From: Pseudoselenomonas ruminantium
GTDB taxonomy: Bacteria > Bacillota > Negativicutes > Selenomonadales > Selenomonadaceae
Length of the DNA stretch: 64,000 bases
Direction: 5' to 3'
NCBI RefSeq assembly: GCF_900142515.1
Contig: NZ_FRBC01000004.1
Span: 45,272 to 109,271 of the forward strand
Numbering within the stretch: position 1 is the first letter of the stretch; every line of letters starts with the position of its first letter. A program made the translations under genes and the position numbers. The notes under the pieces are model-generated. The model was not told where the DNA came from, ran no database searches, and was given only the letters and a program-made list of their open reading frames with translations. Of the stretch, positions 1 through 8,250 are shown piece by piece.

Positions 1-77
1 GGCTTGTCCGGCACTACCGCAGGTTCTTCCTTCGGCTTGTCCGGCACTACCGCAGGTTCCTCTTTCGGCTTGTCCGG
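1..77 (-). repeat. 33-bp tandem repeat coding PDKPKEEPAVV
   Basis: At least two full units and a partial third of a 33-bp direct repeat are visible in the reading frame of the TpsA gene. They encode the 11-residue unit PDKPKEEPAVV. The tract continues past the window edge. Proline-rich, alternately charged repeats of this kind usually act as a stalk or spacer near the C-terminus of surface proteins; copy number is likely to vary between strains. Confidence 0.9.
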
Positions 78-3000
78 CATCACCGGTGTTTTCAAGATAT
101 AAGCGCCCTCATATGTAAAGCGGTAATTTCCCACTACATCTCCAGATGCTATATCTTTCTGATTTGCCTGTACGCCAATGGCATACTTACTATCCGAAAG
201 CTTATCACCAATCTTCCAATCCAGTTTCGGTGCATCCTTTGACGTATCGCCATTTATCAACTGTTCTTCATAGGGAGTAGCTGTATTTATGATATTATCC
301 TCTGTCAGTTTCTCTCCTTCACCAGTCAGCTTTAAGACTACATCATGAGGCGTAATGGTCAGTGTCCCCTCTTTCGCAACAATTTGGTAATTTGCTGCAT
401 CTTTCGTATCCGTGAAACTTACTGTTTCCGTCTTGACAGCTCCAGTATGCGCACCCACATCAGCCGTTACTGCCCCCTTCCGCAGCTGGGATCTGTAACC
501 ATCGGTCAATACATAGCCCACTTTGTCTATGGTATCGTCATTTACAAGTCCAGTCGCCTGAATCTCTTCTGAGTTAGAAGATTCGCCACTAACATTGCTG
601 CCATATTCCACTCTGGGATTCACAGACACCTGCAAATCACGGCGATTGATGGTCAACTTACTTTCTCCCGCCAATTCCGGCTTATAGCCATGAGCCGCCG
701 CCGTGCTATTAAAAGATGGTTCGTCAACTGTAATAGCATAAATTGCCTTGTCGCCATCCTCTGCCTCATAATCCCCATCGGTTCTGGTGGCTTCTGCAGC
801 AAAGCCCTTACTGGATACATCAACAAAGGCCTTCGTTTCTTCGTTTAATACAGATGACTCATCGAAGGCAGTCCCTCTATAGTTCATGAGCTTTTCTTTC
901 TCATCATCCTGTATCTTAGCCGATACCTCTGTTGACACCTTATCGCCTAATGATTCACCATAGGTTTTCTCCATGTCATCAACCGTATAGGTCATAACCG
1001 GCTGGTAGTTAAAAATATAACGTCCATTGTGATTTTCATCTTCCGGCAAAGCTGCGTACCGGTAAATATTTTCCTCCTCACCGGTATCTTTCGGGCTGCG
1101 TCCCCACAAAGCATAGGTACCACTATCGAGGTTTTTGCCATACTCATTGCCCTCGGGAGACTTCGTATAGATTTTCCAACCGCCGCCTTGTCCTGTCTCT
1201 ATCCCCTTTGTAACAGTAGACTTATTGACAAACTTGCCATCATGGGCATCCAATATTACAGCATCTGGATCTGTAGATTGGGTTTTAATGCCATCATTCA
1301 GGGTACTTCCATCATCCTTGGGAAGCGTTTCATTCATCGTAATGGTACTGTCCAAACCTTCGGTGACTAATTTTACCTTACCAACCGCGTCAATCCCATG
1401 GATTCCAATATTACCTTTTGAGCCAATATCAACACTGTCAGCTGTAATGTGGTCGCCGATCTCCACACCGGCACTACCCACAATATTCAACTGCCCGTCA
1501 ATCTGTACCAGACCAGTATATGCTTCGCCGGTATCTATTTGATACTGATGCTCTTTATACTTATCCATTGTACCGGGATTGATATCACCGCCAGTTTTTA
1601 CCTTGCCAGCAGTGTTGATGGTCAAATCGTGCAAAGGTGCAGATTTACCTACATTGCCTCCTATGGTGATATTTCCCTCAGAACTTTTAAGTTCGACATC
1701 TGCATGAGCCCTATTCGTCTCCTGCACAAAACCCCTTACATTGCTCTTTTGGTCATTGACATCGGCCCAACTGGTATCTTTTCGAAAACCGATTGCCACA
1801 AACGGCTGCTCATATTCGTCAGGATTTTCATTGTTATTAGGCTCTTCGTATTTAAACCTATCCTTCGTCTTATCTGTATCCTTTGACCATCCCTGATACA
1901 TATTAGTGGTTGTTGTTCCTGTACCAATACCACTGGTTTTATAAAAAGCCTGTCCTGCTTCAGGCCCCGTCTGCCAACTGAATACACGGTCATCCTTTTT
2001 CGCAGCACTGCCCTTATACTTTGCTCCAGCACTTCCTGTATAGCCTGTCCGGCCGCCCAACAGCCATTCCTCATTCTTCACATCCTTTGTCAACAAAGGC
2101 TCCAGCTGAGAACGAATTACCCAGTCTTCCAATGGTGTCGTGATGGTCGCCAGATATTTATCCCCCTGTGCCGCACCGCCTTCAGTCCCCTCCTGAGCCG
2201 CAACTTTGGCCCGTTCCCAACGGTTCAAAATAGATTCACGGTTATCATTCGTGCAAGGAACAGTGGTAAGGATATGTGAGGCTAATTTTTGATACAGCGT
2301 TTTATTATAGGCTAGCTCTGAAAATTCCATGGGGGTATCGCGGCTTCCCAATTGGACATGTGCTTTATAATAATCCTCTATTGCCTTTTTTTCTGCAGCT
2401 GCATTCGCTGGCTTTTCTTTCAGATACTGGCTCTCATCTCCCAATATACGTTCCTTCAGCCAATCATAAACCGTCTGTGTCTTGCCTTCAGGCGTTGTTA
2501 TCGTCTTAGTCGACAGTTCGCTCGTTTTAAGCCATACAACATCCTTCAAATATTTATCGTAGTAAACTTCCAGCAACTTCTCCAAGTCACCGTCAACCAC
2601 AGCATCTCCACCTTTTCCACTTGAACTGCCATTCTGAAAGAACTTGTATGTATTGACGGAACCCAGATTTCCACTAATATTGATATTGCCTGTCCCCGTG
2701 CCGCCGGTTGTATCTATGGTAAACGTGCCATTTTCAATTCCCAGGCCCACATCGCCATAGAAGTTGACATTACCACCCTTAGTGCTGATGATTATATCCT
2801 GTTTATCTCTGATTTTATCCTTGACATTTCCGATAAACGTACCCACAGTACCATCCGTAATATTCTGTCCAGTACCGGAAGTGAAGTCACCACCGTTAGT
2901 AGCCACATTACCATTGAGCACGACCATGCCCTTACCTACACCATCCGTATCTGCCTGAAGATTGATATTTAATTTTCCCGCATTTGAGGTAATGGAACCA

Positions 3001-4358
3001 TTGACGTATACATCACGCTGCGCACGCAGGTTCAAGGTCGTATCACTGTTAACTGCAGTTTTTGTGATTGGCGCATTTACATAAATACTTGTTTTCCTTA
3101 ACTTATCTATATCACCATTATCCGCCTGTATCGTAACGTTGGTACCATTACTTAACAGCCGGTTGATAAATCCTGGCTTGATATTGTTATTTATGGTTTC
3201 GTCCTTCAATGTTTCATTACCATTTTCTACCTGTGTCCCGATAGAAACAGAAACAGGACTATCTATCAGGAATTCGCCAGCTTTCTCGCCACCTGATGCA
3301 CGAATAAGTCCCTGAGAACGTCCAACGAAGCCCAGCTTCTCTCCGCCGGAAAGTCTGATCTGGCCGCCATTCACGTCTCCATCTGCCAGCATTTTAAGAC
3401 CAGCTTCATGGATGCGTTTATCATCCCCTTTTATCTGTATCGTACCGCCACTTTGTCCTGCATCTGTTCCAGAAACATCCATCGTTCCTCCAACATCTAC
3501 GATGCCGCTATTACCGCCATCCAGCAGGATTTCGCCTTTGTCGTTGACATTCAACGTCCTGGCTTCCATGATTCCTGTGTTATTCACGACAGTATCCTGC
3601 AGCATATTCCCGGTACTTTTCGCCGTCATCAGGATATAACCGCCATCAGCTTTGATTGTGCCACTGTTCAGGGCATTGGCCTTAGCCACTTCATCGTTGA
3701 CTGTAAAATTGATTTTTCCAGCGGTATCAAGGGATAAATTCAGCTTCTTAGCCGCCGCAAGCGCAACTGTGCCCTGTGCATTCTCTATCGCCCCCGTATT
3801 CTCCACCTTTGATGCATGGAGAACTACCAAGCCTCCTTGCGACTTTATTTCCCCACAATTTTTTATGCCATTTGGTTTCTGATCATCCAATTGCAATAAG
3901 ATGTCGCCTGTTTTAGCAGAAAAATTTTGCATGTAAGTGTCATCGACAGTTGCAGTTGATGCGACCAAGTTTCCAACATCAATCTGTGCACCCTGCTGAA
4001 AGATAACGCCATGCGGATTGAGCAGGAACACCGTGCCATCAGCCTGCAGGCTGCCATAAATCTCTGACGCCCGCGTATTATCTCCCACAATACGATTCAA
4101 GGCGATTTTATCCCTGCCACCTTGCTCGAATATAACATGTTCATCTTTAGCGATATTGAAACTATCCCAATCCAATGCCAGCCTTTGTGAATCTTGTTTG
4201 ACTCTTAATGTATCTCCATCTTTATTTATGTCAGCATTACCAGAACGAATCTGAGGCTGCTGTGGAAAAGCCTCAACCGTTCCCCCAGACCACAGCGAAG
4301 CACTGAGTCCTATCGCTACGGCTAATCTCAACGCGTCATACCGCGATTTTTTCATCAT
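1..4358 (-). CDS. Filamentous haemagglutinin-type exoprotein (TpsA), C-terminus beyond window edge
   Basis: The frame is open from an ATG at 4358 (ATG-ATG; the second at 4355 is possible) to the window edge, about 1450 residues. An AAGGAGAAGG ribosome site precedes it. A signal sequence (KKSRYDALRLAVAIGLSASL) is followed by a TPS secretion domain with the conserved NPHGVIFQQGAQIDVGNL stretch (family motif NPNGI). Next comes a Gly/Asn/Asp-rich beta-helix-like region. Around residues 585-880 lies a stretch rich in charged and helical-looking sequence that interrupts the beta-helix pattern. MBG/YDG-like segments follow (KTYGESL, VEYGSNVSG, GTLTITPHD). The visible end is a PDKPKEEPAVV repeat tract. 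It lies 15 nt downstream of its transporter gene, the usual two-partner arrangement. It is probably a secreted surface adhesin; the ligand cannot be told from the sequence. Confidence 0.9.
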   Translation of the reverse strand, partial: MMKKSRYDALRLAVAIGLSASLWSGGTVEAFPQQPQIRSGNADINKDGDTLRVKQDSQRLALDWDSFNIAKDEHVIFEQGGRDKIALNRIVGDNTRASEIYGSLQADGTVFLLNPHGVIFQQGAQIDVGNLVASTATVDDTYMQNFSAKTGDILLQLDDQKPNGIKNCGEIKSQGGLVVLHASKVENTGAIENAQGTVALAAAKKLNLSLDTAGKINFTVNDEVAKANALNSGTIKADGGYILMTAKSTGNMLQDTVVNNTGIMEARTLNVNDKGEILLDGGNSGIVDVGGTMDVSGTDAGQSGGTIQIKGDDKRIHEAGLKMLADGDVNGGQIRLSGGEKLGFVGRSQGLIRASGGEKAGEFLIDSPVSVSIGTQVENGNETLKDETINNNIKPGFINRLLSNGTNVTIQADNGDIDKLRKTSIYVNAPITKTAVNSDTTLNLRAQRDVYVNGSITSNAGKLNINLQADTDGVGKGMVVLNGNVATNGGDFTSGTGQNITDGTVGTFIGNVKDKIRDKQDIIISTKGGNVNFYGDVGLGIENGTFTIDTTGGTGTGNINISGNLGSVNTYKFFQNGSSSGKGGDAVVDGDLEKLLEVYYDKYLKDVVWLKTSELSTKTITTPEGKTQTVYDWLKERILGDESQYLKEKPANAAAEKKAIEDYYKAHVQLGSRDTPMEFSELAYNKTLYQKLASHILTTVPCTNDNRESILNRWERAKVAAQEGTEGGAAQGDKYLATITTPLEDWVIRSQLEPLLTKDVKNEEWLLGGRTGYTGSAGAKYKGSAAKKDDRVFSWQTGPEAGQAFYKTSGIGTGTTTTNMYQGWSKDTDKTKDRFKYEEPNNNENPDEYEQPFVAIGFRKDTSWADVNDQKSNVRGFVQETNRAHADVELKSSEGNITIGGNVGKSAPLHDLTINTAGKVKTGGDINPGTMDKYKEHQYQIDTGEAYTGLVQIDGQLNIVGSAGVEIGDHITADSVDIGSKGNIGIHGIDAVGKVKLVTEGLDSTITMNETLPKDDGSTLNDGIKTQSTDPDAVILDAHDGKFVNKSTVTKGIETGQGGGWKIYTKSPEGNEYGKNLDSGTYALWGRSPKDTGEEENIYRYAALPEDENHNGRYIFNYQPVMTYTVDDMEKTYGESLGDKVSTEVSAKIQDDEKEKLMNYRGTAFDESSVLNEETKAFVDVSSKGFAAEATRTDGDYEAEDGDKAIYAITVDEPSFNSTAAAHGYKPELAGESKLTINRRDLQVSVNPRVEYGSNVSGESSNSEEIQATGLVNDDTIDKVGYVLTDGYRSQLRKGAVTADVGAHTGAVKTETVSFTDTKDAANYQIVAKEGTLTITPHDVVLKLTGEGEKLTEDNIINTATPYEEQLINGDTSKDAPKLDWKIGDKLSDSKYAIGVQANQKDIASGDVVGNYRFTYEGAYILKTPVMPDKPKEEPAVVPDKPKEEPAVVPDK

Positions 4359-4373
4359 AGTAATTCCTTCTCC

Positions 4374-6086
4374 TTAAAAATAAACACCGCCGCGTATCCA
4401 GAAACGGCCTCCTGTATGGCTGTTATCGCTTTTAGGCTGTTCAGCTCCTATTGCCCAGCCATAATCGGCACGCAGGAAGCATTCGTTACGGCGGGTGTAA
4501 AGGATCCCCAGACCACAGCCCTGCAAATAGCGGTGATTTTCTCCCGCCCCCTGCCTATGCTTGTTGATCTGCACACCACCATGGTCAACAAATGTTGCCA
4601 ACTGCCACCTGTCTGTTCTTCCCGGCGGTGTCAGGCTATAGCGAAGCTCTGCCCGCACGAGATAGCCCATATCACCAGATGCCTCACTTGTCGGATACGC
4701 TCGGACGCCACTGGCCTCGCCTAAGGAAAAATGTTCCGAAGAATCCAGATTGGAACTAGCCAGCTGCCCTCTGGCAGACAACCATAAATCAAAACGACGT
4801 GCCAGATAATACTGTTCCATAAGATATAGATTCAGCTTGTGGAAATTTCCCATCGTTTGGGATAACCTGCCCTGCTGCTGGCCTTCCTCATCATCAAAAC
4901 CTAAGGTTCCCCATTTATAATCAGCCCGCCAGCTAAAAGCCCGTCTTCCGCTCAAATCATCCCCGAAGATGGATAATACGGCGCCCTTGCTATGCTTGCG
5001 TACTTTCGAAGCAAATTCCCGCATCTCATCCGTCAGGGCATTCTGTTCATAGTAGATTCCCGTATACAGATTATGGAACTGACTGCGCCGCAGGGCATAT
5101 TCCAGTCCCATCGTTCCCCGTCTGGATGTACCATAGGCGCCTATGTGCTCGTACACATCTCCTAAGTTGTAGGAAAGCATATTATAGCCGAAAATCAGCC
5201 GCATACCATCGCGCCCTGTAGGCAAACAATAACGCAAACCATAATTATAGAGCTTCGAGCCCGTCACATTCCCATTGAAACCAAGCTGATCTCCTTCATG
5301 CGCAGGATTCAGGAAGTCATAGGAGAGGCCGTACTCATTGTAACCAGTAGAACGATTGCCATAATTATCAGCTGTCAGCAAGCCACATTTCCCCTTATAT
5401 GGGGATAGCTCTATCTTCACGGCCGTTGTCCCTGTTTTCTTTCCCGGCAACAATGTGGCCTTTGCTTCAGCCCCTGCTAAATCCGACAGCAACCATACGG
5501 CCCGCTCCAGTTTTTGACGTGTCAGATGCTCTCCCGGCCGCAGGAAGCGGATTTCTCGCTGCACGGACTTATCATGGATTTTCGTCCGGTTATTCACCGT
5601 TACCTCGTCGAGAGTACCCACCTGTACCACATATTCCACGATGCCGCCGCTGATTTTCTGTACTGGGATATAGCACTTTGCCAGAAAATACCCCTGCTTG
5701 CGGAAGTAAGCTGTGATCTTGTCTGCCCCCTCCTGCAATTCCTTAAAGGTCACCATTTTCCCCTTATAAGGTGCCAACATAGCCAGCAACGTATTGTCAC
5801 TATAAATATCCTGTCCGCTGATCTTAAAGCCATTTACCTGAATCCTTACCTCCGCCGGCATATGCAGCTGCGGACGTTTTGACTCAGGAAGAGCTATCTC
5901 CGCCTGCCCTTTATCCTGTTTGGGCGGCTGTGAAAGTTCCTTATCCCGCTGTGCGTTTGCCAGGGAACCCGCACTTGGCATATCTGCAGCAGGCACTGCC
6001 ACTGCCCCTTCAGCAAAATTCCCATTTCCAACAATCAATGCTCCTGCCAAAACACATAACTGAAACTCATTCTTCAAATAATCCAC
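4374..6086 (-). CDS. Two-partner secretion outer-membrane transporter (TpsB, ShlB/FhaC/HecB family)
   Basis: This is the outer-membrane pore that exports the adjacent TpsA. The frame is open upstream to an ATG at 6179, but a rho-independent terminator lies inside that extension (6110-6157). I therefore place the start at GTG 6086 (570 residues) or TTG 6077, both directly before a signal-peptide-like stretch (LKNEFQLCVLAGALIVGNG). After a Pro/Gln-rich linker come two POTRA-like regions (for example YFRKQGYFLAKCYIPVQ and TRQKLERAVWLLSDLAG). A 16-strand-type barrel follows, with GEASGVRAYPTSEASGDMGY matching the VRGY-loop signature. The protein ends in GGVYF, a C-terminal Phe typical of outer-membrane barrels. 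The length is normal for the family. Confidence 0.92.
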   Translation of the reverse strand: MDYLKNEFQLCVLAGALIVGNGNFAEGAVAVPAADMPSAGSLANAQRDKELSQPPKQDKGQAEIALPESKRPQLHMPAEVRIQVNGFKISGQDIYSDNTLLAMLAPYKGKMVTFKELQEGADKITAYFRKQGYFLAKCYIPVQKISGGIVEYVVQVGTLDEVTVNNRTKIHDKSVQREIRFLRPGEHLTRQKLERAVWLLSDLAGAEAKATLLPGKKTGTTAVKIELSPYKGKCGLLTADNYGNRSTGYNEYGLSYDFLNPAHEGDQLGFNGNVTGSKLYNYGLRYCLPTGRDGMRLIFGYNMLSYNLGDVYEHIGAYGTSRRGTMGLEYALRRSQFHNLYTGIYYEQNALTDEMREFASKVRKHSKGAVLSIFGDDLSGRRAFSWRADYKWGTLGFDDEEGQQQGRLSQTMGNFHKLNLYLMEQYYLARRFDLWLSARGQLASSNLDSSEHFSLGEASGVRAYPTSEASGDMGYLVRAELRYSLTPPGRTDRWQLATFVDHGGVQINKHRQGAGENHRYLQGCGLGILYTRRNECFLRADYGWAIGAEQPKSDNSHTGGRFWIRGGVYF

Positions 6087-6109
6087 ACTCTTTTCTGCAA
6101 AACTTCCCC

Positions 6110-6157
6110 AAACAAATAAAAAAAAGACTACCCGCATCCTCTGACACAAGTAGTCTT
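6110..6157 (-). terminator. Rho-independent terminator after the CAP-domain gene
   Basis: On the minus strand an 8-bp stem (AAGACTAC/GTAGTCTT) with a loop of about 18 nt is followed by a T-run. It ends the CAP-domain gene transcript 30 nt after its stop and precedes the tpsB start. This argues against the upstream ATG for tpsB. Confidence 0.8.
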
Positions 6158-6188
6158 GAAAGTTATTCGCCTTCAGCAATTCCCATCC

Positions 6189-6638
6189 TCAATCGCAGGT
6201 CAATAGCTGCGCCCAATAATAATAGCCGTCTAAGCCCTTGGTGCAGGCAATCCCCATTTTCGTATAATGGCGGTTGAGAATATTCGCCCGATGTGCCGGT
6301 GAAGCCATCCATGCCTGAACGATTTCCGCAGCCTCGGCGTCCGTGCTGACTGCCAGGTTCTCTCCGAACCATGAATAAGGAACATCCTCCATCACCGACT
6401 GTGCACAGCGGCCATCCGGACGCTGATGTGCAAAATACACACCGGCCTCCCGGGCTCTGGTTTCAGATATCACTGCCAGGCCCTCATCCATGGCCAATGG
6501 CTGCAAACCAGCTTCCTGCCGTTCTGCATTGACATAATCCAACACTTCACAAGCCAGATCTGAAGCCATTGCCGATGATGCCAACATAAACAACACCGAA
6601 AATACCAGCAAAGAAAACATCCGCCGCAAAAGGTTCAT
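6189..6638 (-). CDS. Secreted CAP/SCP (YkwD-like) domain protein
   Basis: A 149-residue protein with a signal peptide (residues 1-25, ending ASSAMAS) and one CAP domain. Family hallmarks are visible: NAERQEAGLQPL, FAHQRPDG, GENLAVS and AWMASPAHRANILN. Three Cys remain in the mature part. Related bacterial YkwD/SafA-type proteins are exported and linked to the cell envelope or spore coat; the biochemical role is generally unknown. It has its own promoter, a leader of about 200 nt with several hairpins, and its own terminator, so it is a single-gene unit. An AGAGGAAAGCAAG ribosome site precedes the ATG. Confidence 0.9.
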   Translation of the reverse strand: MNLLRRMFSLLVFSVLFMLASSAMASDLACEVLDYVNAERQEAGLQPLAMDEGLAVISETRAREAGVYFAHQRPDGRCAQSVMEDVPYSWFGENLAVSTDAEAAEIVQAWMASPAHRANILNRHYTKMGIACTKGLDGYYYWAQLLTCD

Positions 6639-6838
6639 CTTGCTTTCCTCTTTCGTTTGCTGCCATCACTTCTTTCTTATGAGCACTCAGTCTCCACACT
6701 TCACGCCCTCCTGCCTCGCAGGGAAGTCCAAAGTTCCGTCGCAAACCAGCGAACCCTCATACAATGAGGGTGTTTTCCTGCTGGCGCAGACATCTCATGC
6801 CTGCACGATACCGTTATATGTAATGTTGTCCCTTACTT
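6639..6838 (-). ncRNA. Structured 5' leader of the CAP-domain gene, class unassigned
   Basis: Between the promoter and the start codon lie roughly 200 nt containing several strong hairpins. In 5' to 3' order on the minus strand they are GCAGGCAT/ATGTCTGC, then an outer GCCAGC/GCTGGT stem enclosing ACCCTCAT/ATGAGGGT, then GGAA/TTCC, and CCTGC/GCAGG. The nested two-stem arrangement with an A-rich internal loop (AGGAAAAC) resembles a riboswitch or protein-binding leader. It does not match the consensus of c-di-GMP-I, SAM, TPP, cobalamin or ydaO elements as I know them. No coding region is supported here. Confidence 0.5.
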
Positions 6839-6844
6839 TCCATC

Positions 6845-6873
6845 ATTATAGCCTAAATCTGATAAGCAAGCAA
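6845..6873 (-). promoter_or_regulatory. Sigma-70-type promoter of the CAP-domain gene
   Basis: Minus strand: -35 TTGCTT (6868-6873), a 17-bp spacer, -10 TATAAT (6845-6850). It drives the structured leader and the CAP gene. Confidence 0.75.
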
Positions 6874-6973
6874 TAACTTTTGTCAGAAAATCAAACGTTT
6901 TCTCCTAAATCTATAAAGATTTCTTCATTTTTTCTTATTCGCGGAAATTATGAAAAATCCTCCTAAAAAAGAC

Positions 6974-7006
6974 AAAAAATAGAGCGATGAAAAAATTTCA
7001 CCGCTC
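6974..7006 (-). terminator. Rho-independent terminator after tyrS
   Basis: Minus strand: an 11-bp stem (GAGCGGTGAAA paired with TTTCATCGCTC, one G-T pair) just past the tyrS stop, followed by TATTTTTTG. Confidence 0.85.
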
Positions 7007-7013
7007 CATAAGC

Positions 7014-8225
7014 TTATTTCGTCAGTTTATAGTATTTCTTCTTGCCCTTCTTCACGATGGCTTCACCATCCTTGAAGTCAGCCTCTGCCAGCACATAATC
7101 AGCATCGCTGACTTTCTCGTCATTGAGGGACAGTCCATTCTGCTGAATCAGGCGGCGGCCTTCACCCTTGGAAGCAAAGACTTTGCCAGCCACCAGGGCA
7201 TCCAGCAGCTTCTGACCGACCTCTGCCTTTACTTCAGGAATATCAGCACCAGCACCGCTGCCACCGAACATGGCTTCGGCAGATGCCTGTGCTTTGTTGG
7301 CTTCTTCCTCGCCATGCACGATTTTCGTCACTTCGTAAGCCAAAACCTTCTTGGCTTCGTTGATAGCTGCATCCTTGAGTGCGCCTAAGCGGCGAACTTC
7401 ATCCATAGGCAGGAAGGTCAGAAGGGCCAGGCAGTTTTCCACGTCGGCATCATCCACATTGCGCCAGTACTGGTAGAACTCGTAGGGGCTGGTCTTCTCG
7501 GCATCCAGCCACAGAGCGCCGCCGGCAGTCTTGCCCATCTTCTTGCCATCGCTCTTGGTCAGCAGTTTGTTGGTCAGGCCGTAAACCGCCGTGTTGTTCT
7601 TGCGGCGGTTGAGTTCCACACCCGCAATGATGTTGGACCACTGATCATCGCCGCCCATTTCCAGCTTGCATCCATAACGGCGATTGAGCTCCAGGAAGTC
7701 ATACCCCTGCATGACCATGTAATTGAATTCCAGGAAGGTCAGGCCCTTTTCCCAGCGCTGCTTATAGCAGTCAGCGGCCAGCATACGGTTGACGGTGAAG
7801 CAGGCACCGACTTCGCGCAGCAGGTCGATATAGTTGAGCTTGCGGAGCCAGTCGCCATTGTTGACCATGATGGCCTTGTCATCACTGAAGTCGATAAAGC
7901 GGGCAATCTGCTTCTTGAAGCATTCGCAGTTATGTTCGATGTCTTCATCGGTCAGCATCCTGCGCATATCGGTACGACCCGAGGGGTCACCCACGGTGCC
8001 CGTGCCGCCGCCCACCAGGCAGATGGGACGATGACCGGCACGCTGCATATGCGCCATAGCCATCAGAGCGATGAAATGCCCGGCATGGAGACTGTCAGCA
8101 GTGGGGTCAAAACCGATATAGAAAGTCACACGCTCCTTATCGAAAAGCTCCCGCAGTTCTGCCTCATTCGTGCACTGCGCAATAAAACCGCGTTCCTGTA
8201 ATGTATCAAATACGTTTGCCAACAA
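7014..8225 (-). CDS. tyrS: Tyrosyl-tRNA synthetase
   Basis: A class I aminoacyl-tRNA synthetase that charges tRNA-Tyr in the cytoplasm; 403 residues, normal length. The HIGH signature is HAGH in [17 protein letters not shown]. The KMSKS loop is KMGKT in [14 protein letters not shown], as expected for bacterial TyrRS. The C-terminal S4-like RNA-binding domain contains [16 protein letters not shown]. The start is one of two adjacent TTG codons (8225 or 8222) behind AAAAGGAGAGAG; no ATG is available. It lies 25 nt downstream of mrcA and is probably cotranscribed. No T-box leader is present in that gap. Confidence 0.97.
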   Translation of the reverse strand: MLANVFDTLQERGFIAQCTNEAELRELFDKERVTFYIGFDPTADSLHAGHFIALMAMAHMQRAGHRPICLVGGGTGTVGDPSGRTDMRRMLTDEDIEHNCECFKKQIARFIDFSDDKAIMVNNGDWLRKLNYIDLLREVGACFTVNRMLAADCYKQRWEKGLTFLEFNYMVMQGYDFLELNRRYGCKLEMGGDDQWSNIIAGVELNRRKNNTAVYGLTNKLLTKSDGKKMGKTAGGALWLDAEKTSPYEFYQYWRNVDDADVENCLALLTFLPMDEVRRLGALKDAAINEAKKVLAYEVTKIVHGEEEANKAQASAEAMFGGSGAGADIPEVKAEVGQKLLDALVAGKVFASKGEGRRLIQQNGLSLNDEKVSDADYVLAEADFKDGEAIVKKGKKKYYKLTK

Positions 8226-8250
8226 ACTCTCTCCTTTTACTTCTGGTATA

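Noticed and set aside
6639-6838. c-di-GMP-I (GEMM) riboswitch as identity of the CAP-gene leader
   Set aside because: The conserved GGCAAACC and GCAAAGCC-type segments and GNRA tetraloop are not found; left unassigned.
6640-6876. Possible 78-codon plus-strand ORF opposite the CAP-gene leader
   Set aside because: No ribosome site; the region is better explained as promoter and structured leader on the other strand.
8226-8250. T-box leader for tyrS
   Set aside because: Only 25 nt separate mrcA and tyrS, too short for a T-box, and none is evident upstream of mrcA.
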